Assembly: GCF_016427605.1 (NCBI RefSeq)
Contig: NZ_JAELXQ010000002.1
Location: 620,001-684,000, forward strand
Direction of reading: 5' to 3'
Origin: Ochrobactrum sp. Q0168
GTDB lineage: Bacteria; Pseudomonadota; Alphaproteobacteria; Rhizobiales; Rhizobiaceae
Length of the DNA: 64,000 bases
In this document: positions 59,613-64,000 of the stretch, piece by piece
Layout: every line of letters starts with the position of its first letter
Position numbering within the stretch: the first letter of the stretch is position 1
Program-made: the position numbers and the translations under genes
The notes under the pieces: model-generated
The model's database searches: none
The model's input: only the letters and a program-made list of their open reading frames with translations
Told to the model about the DNA's origin: nothing

Positions 59613-59739
59613 GGTCGTTATCTCCTGATTGTTGACGTTCATACGGCAAGAACTTTTGTCGCTTACACGACATATCCCCGATCACACCGCAGTTGAACGC
59701 GGAAATGTCGTCAAGCAAGCGGCGAAGTCAATAGCATCT

Positions 59740-59769
59740 TTGACAGGAAAAATCACCCCCACGTGATAA
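59740..59769 (+). promoter_or_regulatory. Promoter candidate for the alpha/beta hydrolase gene
   Basis: A perfect -35 TTGACA (59740-59745), an 18-nt spacer and a -10 TGATAA (59764-59769), about 140 nt before the ATG. The region is divergent with infC, and other promoters may be present. Confidence 0.5.
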
Positions 59770-59910
59770 AGAGCTAAATCGGGGGCGAAAAGCGACATAT
59801 CGGTCACATTTCGTGCGATTTCAAGACGTGCCAAACGGTTGGGGCAATCGCGCGGGTTTCCTCGCCAGACGAGACATGGCAAAAGACATCCCAATTATTA
59901 GGAGACTCAC

Positions 59911-60714
59911 ATGAGCAATGCGGGGCCAGACGTGGAGCAGGAATTGCTGCCGGAATTTCTTGACGTGGACGGCGCGAAGATTGCCGTGCGCCACAGAGAG
60001 GGTAAAAATCAGCCCGGCGTCGTCTGGTTGGGTGGTTACCGCTCCGATATGCTGGGCACCAAGGCCGTCGTGCTCGACCAATGGGCCGAAAAGACCGGCC
60101 ACAGCGCGCTGCGGCTCGATTATTCCGGCCACGGCGAATCCGGCGGCGACTTCAACGAGGGCACGATTTCGCGCTGGCTCAACGAAAGCCTCGCCGTCTA
60201 TCGTCATTATGCCAAGGGTCCGCAGATTCTTGTCGGCTCATCCATGGGCGGCTGGATTGCGCTGCGCATGGCGCAGGAGCTGAAGAAGGAAGGCAAGTCG
60301 CCTGCCGGTATCGTGCTGATCGCCCCTGCTCCCGATTTCACGGCGGCACTTGTCGAGCCGAGCCTTTCCGACGCGCAGAAGCGCGACTTGCAGGAAAAAG
60401 GCTATTTTGAAGAACCGTCCGATTATTCGCCCAATCCTTACGTCTATACGCGCGCATTGATTGAAGACGGCCGCGAGAACCTCGTGCTCAAGGGGATCAT
60501 CGAAACCGGTTGCCCCGTCCATATTCTGCAAGGCATGCAGGACCCGGACGTGCCCTATAAACATGCGCTGACGCTTGTGGAGCATCTGCCGGTTGACGAT
60601 GTGACGCTGACGCTTGTGCGTGACGGTGACCACCGGCTGTCGCGGCCGCAGGATCTCGATCTTCTCATTCGCACGGTCTCCGGTCTGGCAGAACGCGTAG
60701 CCGAAACACACTAA
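59911..60714 (+). CDS. Alpha/beta hydrolase
   Basis: A 267-residue serine hydrolase. The nucleophile elbow is GSSMG with Ser111, the acid is probably Asp near 211 (GMQDPDVPYKHA), and the His lies in DGDHRLS near 245. The oxyanion region is WLGGYRSDMLGTKA, and the DYSGHGESGG motif is typical of ABHD10/BEM46-like esterases or thioesterases. The substrate is unknown. AGGAG precedes the ATG. The BenE-like gene follows after 27 nt on the same strand. Confidence 0.93.
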   Translation: MSNAGPDVEQELLPEFLDVDGAKIAVRHREGKNQPGVVWLGGYRSDMLGTKAVVLDQWAEKTGHSALRLDYSGHGESGGDFNEGTISRWLNESLAVYRHYAKGPQILVGSSMGGWIALRMAQELKKEGKSPAGIVLIAPAPDFTAALVEPSLSDAQKRDLQEKGYFEEPSDYSPNPYVYTRALIEDGRENLVLKGIIETGCPVHILQGMQDPDVPYKHALTLVEHLPVDDVTLTLVRDGDHRLSRPQDLDLLIRTVSGLAERVAETH

Positions 60715-60741
60715 CGGGCAACAGCATAACGGGGCATCATC

Positions 60742-61893
60742 ATGCGCTTTTCGGTCATCGCGTCATCGGCGGTTGCTGCCATTGTCGGCTTCGGCGGCAC
60801 GCTGGCGCTGATCATCGCCGCTGCACAGGTTCTAGGTGCAACCCAGGCCCAAACGGCGAGCTGGGTCACCGCCATCTGCCTTTCGATTGCTGCCTCTTCC
60901 GCCTGGCTCAGCACGCGCTATCGGATGCCCATCATCGCGGCATGGTCGACACCCGGACTGGCGCTGATCGGCGCGAGCGCCGGTTTCACCATGGCCGAAG
61001 CGGTCGGTGCCTTCATCGTGACGGCGCTGGCGCTGATTGCCACCGGGCTGATCCGCCAGCTTTCGGTGCTGGTCTCCCGCATACCGGCCTCCGTCGCCTC
61101 GGGCATGCTTGCAGGCGTGCTGCTCAGCTTCGTCATCGCCGCCGCCAAGACCGTTCCCTTCGATCCGGTTTTCGTATTGCCGTTGGTGGCGCTGTTCTTC
61201 CTGATCCGCCTCTTCAACCCATCGCTGGCGGTCATCGCGGTTCTGGTGGTCGGCATGATCTTCGCGCTCGTCTCGGGCCGTTCACCCACCTTGCCCGCGC
61301 CCGAAATCTCGACGCTCACCCTCGTCTGGCCCGAATTTCACTTGGGCGCGATGATCGGCCTCGCACTGCCGCTCTATCTCGTGACCATGGCGTCGCAGAA
61401 CCTGCCCGGCTTCGCGGTGCTGCGCGCATCGGGCTATGAGCCGCCGACCAGCGCCTGCCTGCGCGTGACGGGTCTGTTCTCCATCCTGTCGGCACCGTTT
61501 GGCGCATCCACCACCAATCTGGCGGCAATTTCGGCAGCGCTCTGCACCAACCCGGACGCCCATCCCGATCCCACCAAGCGCTGGCTGACCGGCCCGGTCT
61601 ATGCGGCAATCTATGTGGTGTTCGCTTTGTTCGGCGCATCGCTGGTTGCGATCTTCGCCGTCCTGCCGACAACGCTGATCGCGCTGGTGGCCGGTCTCGC
61701 CCTGACCGGCCCGTTTATCAACGCCATGGCGCTTGCCCTGAAGGATGAACCGGAGCGCCTTGCCGCGACGATCACCTTCGCTGTCACCGCCTCCGGCATG
61801 GCGTTTTTCGGGGTGGGCTCGGCCTTCTGGGCCCTGATTGCCGGGCTTGCCGTTACTTTTCTCGAACATTTTCGCAAAAAAATTTCGAGATAA
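60742..61893 (+). CDS. BenE-family (benzoate-type) transporter
   Basis: A 383-residue inner-membrane protein with about 11 or 12 helices, of the BenE/benzoate:H+ symporter family. Examples of membrane stretches are AAIVGFGGTLALIIAAAQVL, SGMLAGVLLSFVIAAAKTV and YAAIYVVFALFGASLVAIFA. The conserved STPGLALIGAS and FGASTTNLAAISAALC segments are present. No aromatic-degradation genes are adjacent, so benzoate as substrate is doubtful. It is probably co-transcribed with the hydrolase. Confidence 0.92.
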   Translation: MRFSVIASSAVAAIVGFGGTLALIIAAAQVLGATQAQTASWVTAICLSIAASSAWLSTRYRMPIIAAWSTPGLALIGASAGFTMAEAVGAFIVTALALIATGLIRQLSVLVSRIPASVASGMLAGVLLSFVIAAAKTVPFDPVFVLPLVALFFLIRLFNPSLAVIAVLVVGMIFALVSGRSPTLPAPEISTLTLVWPEFHLGAMIGLALPLYLVTMASQNLPGFAVLRASGYEPPTSACLRVTGLFSILSAPFGASTTNLAAISAALCTNPDAHPDPTKRWLTGPVYAAIYVVFALFGASLVAIFAVLPTTLIALVAGLALTGPFINAMALALKDEPERLAATITFAVTASGMAFFGVGSAFWALIAGLAVTFLEHFRKKISR

Positions 61894-61936
61894 TCACATT
61901 GGTTAGCTCTGTCTCCCCCTGAATCGGGCTGGAATC

Positions 61937-61967
61937 GGATTGCGACATTCTTGAAATGCCGCAATCC
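61937..61967. repeat. Hairpin downstream of the BenE-like gene
   Basis: Arms GGATTGCGACATT and AATGCCGCAATCC match at 12 of 13 positions around a 5-nt loop. No T run follows, so it is a stabiliser or remnant repeat rather than a clear terminator. Confidence 0.6.
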
Positions 61968-62050
61968 CCTCACCAATTCGAAATCAAGCCGCCAAACACG
62001 AAATGTCCGCATGATGTGGACCTGGCAGGCCTGATATTATGGAGCAGACC

Positions 62051-62497
62051 ATGACCAATTCCGCATTGATACGACCGGCATGGACGCCAGCCACGATTGC
62101 GCTGATGGTGCTCGGCTTCTTTCTCTTCTGGCCGCTTGGCCTTGCCATGCTCGCCTATATTCTTTGGGGCGACCGCCTCGAAGGGTTCAAGCGCGGCGTC
62201 AACGAGAAGACCGATTCCATGTTCGGTTCTTTCCGCAACTGCCGCAAGAGCGAGAGCTTCAACTTTGGCGGCGCAACCGGCAATGCAGCCTTCGACGATT
62301 GGCGTCGTGAAGAACTGGACCGCCTTGCCGAAGAGCGCCGCAAGCTTGACGAAGCCCGCGCCGAATTCGAATCCTATGCCGCTGAGCTTCGCCGCGCACG
62401 CGACAAGGAAGAGTTCGACCGCTTCATGGCTGAGCGTCGCGCTGCCGCCAAGAAGACGCCAGCCAAGGGTGGCAAGAACGACATCACCGATCTTTGA
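62051..62497 (+). CDS. DUF2852 family protein
   Basis: A 148-residue protein with one or two N-terminal membrane helices (PATIALMVLGFFLFWPLGLA), a juxtamembrane WGDRLEGFKRGVNEK segment, a Gly/Asn-rich stretch (SFNFGGATGNAAFDDWRREE) and a charged coiled coil (LDRLAEERRKLDEARAEFES). This is the DUF2852 pattern of alphaproteobacteria; the function is unknown. ATG at 62051 has GGAG 6 nt upstream and is preferred to one at 62039. A terminator follows. Confidence 0.88.
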   Translation: MTNSALIRPAWTPATIALMVLGFFLFWPLGLAMLAYILWGDRLEGFKRGVNEKTDSMFGSFRNCRKSESFNFGGATGNAAFDDWRREELDRLAEERRKLDEARAEFESYAAELRRARDKEEFDRFMAERRAAAKKTPAKGGKNDITDL

Positions 62498-62524
62498 TAG
62501 GGTATAACACCCTGAAATCTCTTG

Positions 62525-62554
62525 AAACGGCGCGGTAAAACCGCGCCGTTTTGC
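62525..62554 (+). terminator. Terminator of the DUF2852 gene
   Basis: A 12-bp stem AAACGGCGCGGT / ACCGCGCCGTTT with a 3-4 nt loop, followed by a T-rich stretch. Confidence 0.85.
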
Positions 62555-62606
62555 TTAAAAAGGCTTTTTTGTCTGGCTTTTCACACGAATCGCTTATTCT
62601 TAAGCG

Positions 62607-63368
62607 ATGGGCTTATCCTTTCTTCGGCAAATCAGCGGCAACCGGGCATCTGCCAATACGGCGACTGTCCGGAGCGAACGCGTCCATGCGGTGGCGGGTC
62701 GCGAGCTGTCATTGCGTGTCTTCGAAAACCCGCGCGCCAAGCGACTGACGCTGCGCATTGAGGCGGGCGGCAAAGGACTGCGCATCACGGTCCCGCCGGG
62801 ATTGCCCGAGCGCGAGGTGCAGAGCTTTCTCAAGCGCCATCAGGGCTGGATCGAAAGCCGCATCACCAAATTGCCGGATCAGCCCGCTGTGCGTCCCGGC
62901 GTGAAAATTCCGATCCGCGGCGTGCCACACCTCATCATGCATCAGCCCGGACGCGGCACAGTCGACCTGCTTGAGGGCAATGTGCTGCTGGTGCATGGCG
63001 ACCCCGCGCATCTGCCGCGCCGTCTGGCCGACTATCTTAAAGGTCAGGTGAAGCGGGATATCGAAACGCTCGTCGCGCGCCATACGGCAACTGTCGGGCG
63101 CAAGGCCAAGGCCGTCCGCTTCAAGGATACCAAGAGCCGCTGGGGCTCCTGCACCTCGGATGGCGTTCTTTCCTTTTCATGGCGGATCGGCATGGCGCCC
63201 CCGGCCGTCATCAACTATCTCGTCGCGCATGAAGTCGCGCATCTGATCGAGATGAATCATGGGCCGCAATTCTGGAAACTCTGTCAGGAGCTTTGTCCCG
63301 ATACGGAACGCTGCAAGGCGTGGCTGAAGCGAAATGGCAGCGCATTACAGGCTATAGACTTTACATGA
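62607..63368 (+). CDS. YgjP-like (DUF45/M48) zinc metallopeptidase
   Basis: A 253-residue protein of the YgjP/DUF45 family. The zinc motif is AHEVAHLIEMNHGP, with His208, His212 and His218 and catalytic Glu209. It is preceded by the family motif TKSRWGSCTSDGVLSFSWR. The N-terminal part (LSLRVFENPRAKRLTLRIEA) forms the usual beta-rich domain. The biological substrate is unknown. Its stop overlaps the start of the YdcF-like gene by 4 nt (ATGA). Confidence 0.94.
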   Translation: MGLSFLRQISGNRASANTATVRSERVHAVAGRELSLRVFENPRAKRLTLRIEAGGKGLRITVPPGLPEREVQSFLKRHQGWIESRITKLPDQPAVRPGVKIPIRGVPHLIMHQPGRGTVDLLEGNVLLVHGDPAHLPRRLADYLKGQVKRDIETLVARHTATVGRKAKAVRFKDTKSRWGSCTSDGVLSFSWRIGMAPPAVINYLVAHEVAHLIEMNHGPQFWKLCQELCPDTERCKAWLKRNGSALQAIDFT

Positions 63369-64000
63369 ACCCATCGACACTGACCGCCGCCAAGGTGCTG
63401 TGGGATTACCACTGCATTTATGATCCCACTCCGGCATCCGATGTCATCATCGGCCTTGGCAGCTATGATTTGCGGGTCGCGGAACGCGCCGCCGATCTCT
63501 ATCTCGAAGGCATGGCGCCGCTGGTAATCTTCACCGGCAAAAGCGGGCACTGGACCGAAAATCTCTATCCCGCCAGCGAAGCGGAAGCCTTTGCCGAAGT
63601 GGCAATCCGTCGCGGTGTGCCGGAAGAGGCAATCATCATCGAGCCAAACGCCACCAATATTGGTGAAAACATCCGTTTCTCGCTCGAAAAAATGCTGCCG
63701 GGCGTGATCAGCCCGATTTTCGTCACCAAGCCGCAGACCCAGCGCCGCGTGCACGCCACCGTCGCCCGGCAATGGCCGGAAGCAAAGGCAAGCGTGACGG
63801 CGCCGCTCCTTTCCTTCGAGGAACAGCCGACGCCATCCTATCCGCTGGAGATGCTCATCAATGAGATGACCGGCGATCTGGAGCGCATTCTCGACTATCC
63901 CGCCAAAGGCTACCAGATTGCGCAGGCGGTTCCCATGGAGGTCATGGAAGCGTATGATTTCCTGATCGCACGCGGTTTTGACGGACACACAGTCAGAGAT
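63365..64000 (+). CDS. YdcF-like DUF218 protein (partial at right edge)
   Basis: The first 212 codons of a DUF218/YdcF-family protein; no stop is reached. The Rossmann-like core shows DVIIGLGSYDLRVAERAADL, APLVIFTGKSGHW, and the conserved PNATNIGENIRFSLE, followed by IFVTKPQTQRRVHATVARQW. No N-terminal membrane helix is present, so this is the soluble SAM-binding YdcF type rather than the ElyC/SanA type. The function is unclear. Translation is coupled to the YgjP-like gene. Confidence 0.9.
   Translation, partial: MNPSTLTAAKVLWDYHCIYDPTPASDVIIGLGSYDLRVAERAADLYLEGMAPLVIFTGKSGHWTENLYPASEAEAFAEVAIRRGVPEEAIIIEPNATNIGENIRFSLEKMLPGVISPIFVTKPQTQRRVHATVARQWPEAKASVTAPLLSFEEQPTPSYPLEMLINEMTGDLERILDYPAKGYQIAQAVPMEVMEAYDFLIARGFDGHTVRD

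Overview
The window reads as a stretch of the main chromosome of an alphaproteobacterium of the order Rhizobiales, most likely family Brucellaceae (Brucella in the broad sense, including Ochrobactrum). This rests on remembered protein similarity (RimP, MetK, IF3, DnaK) and gene order, on a PhrR-like regulator beside lnt as in Sinorhizobium, on a PmtA-type phosphatidylethanolamine methyltransferase, and on families of short palindromic repeats of Brucellaceae type. The species cannot be fixed from the sequence alone. No rRNA, tRNA, CRISPR array, prophage or intact insertion sequence was found. Both edges cut a gene: pnp on the left and a YdcF-like gene on the right.

Layout. Positions 1-10,250 hold a translation and RNA-metabolism cluster on the minus strand, read rimP-nusA-ylxR-infB-rbfA-truB-rpsO-pnp, with a sigma70-like promoter and a terminator-like hairpin in the rimP leader. 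Positions 10,250-21,450 continue on the minus strand with tsaB-rimI-plsC-miaB-phoH-ybeY-corC-lnt-phrR-metK-trmB (tRNA modification, ribosome maturation, lipid and lipoprotein acylation). Positions 21,780-25,140 hold dps, an M29 aminopeptidase, a small lipoprotein and a SleB-type cell-wall hydrolase. Positions 25,770-32,380 are the phosphate regulon pstS-pstC-pstA-pstB-phoU-phoB, with a tandem Pho box upstream of pstS and no phoR beside it. Positions 32,500-38,260 hold a DUF454 membrane protein, an RlpA-like secreted protein, a two-gene RimK-like ligase and GNAT/C39-peptidase operon, a transglutaminase-like cysteine protease and a VOC protein. Positions 38,290-48,630 hold comM, a large autotransporter, gshB, an LLM oxidoreductase, an SMP-30 lactonase, a DUF1330 protein, pyrF, an FMN reductase and pmtA. 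Positions 48,735-51,910 are dnaJ and dnaK with a heat-shock type promoter. Positions 52,150-59,640 hold a Gfo/Idh oxidoreductase and the infC / rpmI-rplT-pheS-ASCH-pheT region, with an isoprenylcysteine-methyltransferase-like gene inserted. Positions 59,911-64,000, on the plus strand, hold an alpha/beta hydrolase, a BenE-type transporter, a DUF2852 protein, a YgjP-like metalloprotease and the partial YdcF-like gene.

Most of the window is conserved housekeeping. The best candidate for an under-described system is the operon at 34,080-36,703. It joins a RimK-like ATP-grasp amidoligase that has a long N-terminal extension with a fused acetyltransferase/C39-like cysteine peptidase, overlapping by one base and divergent from a transglutaminase-like cysteine protease. 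Also notable are three roughly 140-200 bp repeats whose ends form different but matching inverted repeats and which sit exactly at stop codons, a tandem 40-43 bp leader repeat before pheS and again before rpmI, an attenuator-like hairpin before rimP-nusA-infB, an ATT start codon for infC, and an ASCH-domain gene translationally coupled between pheS and pheT.
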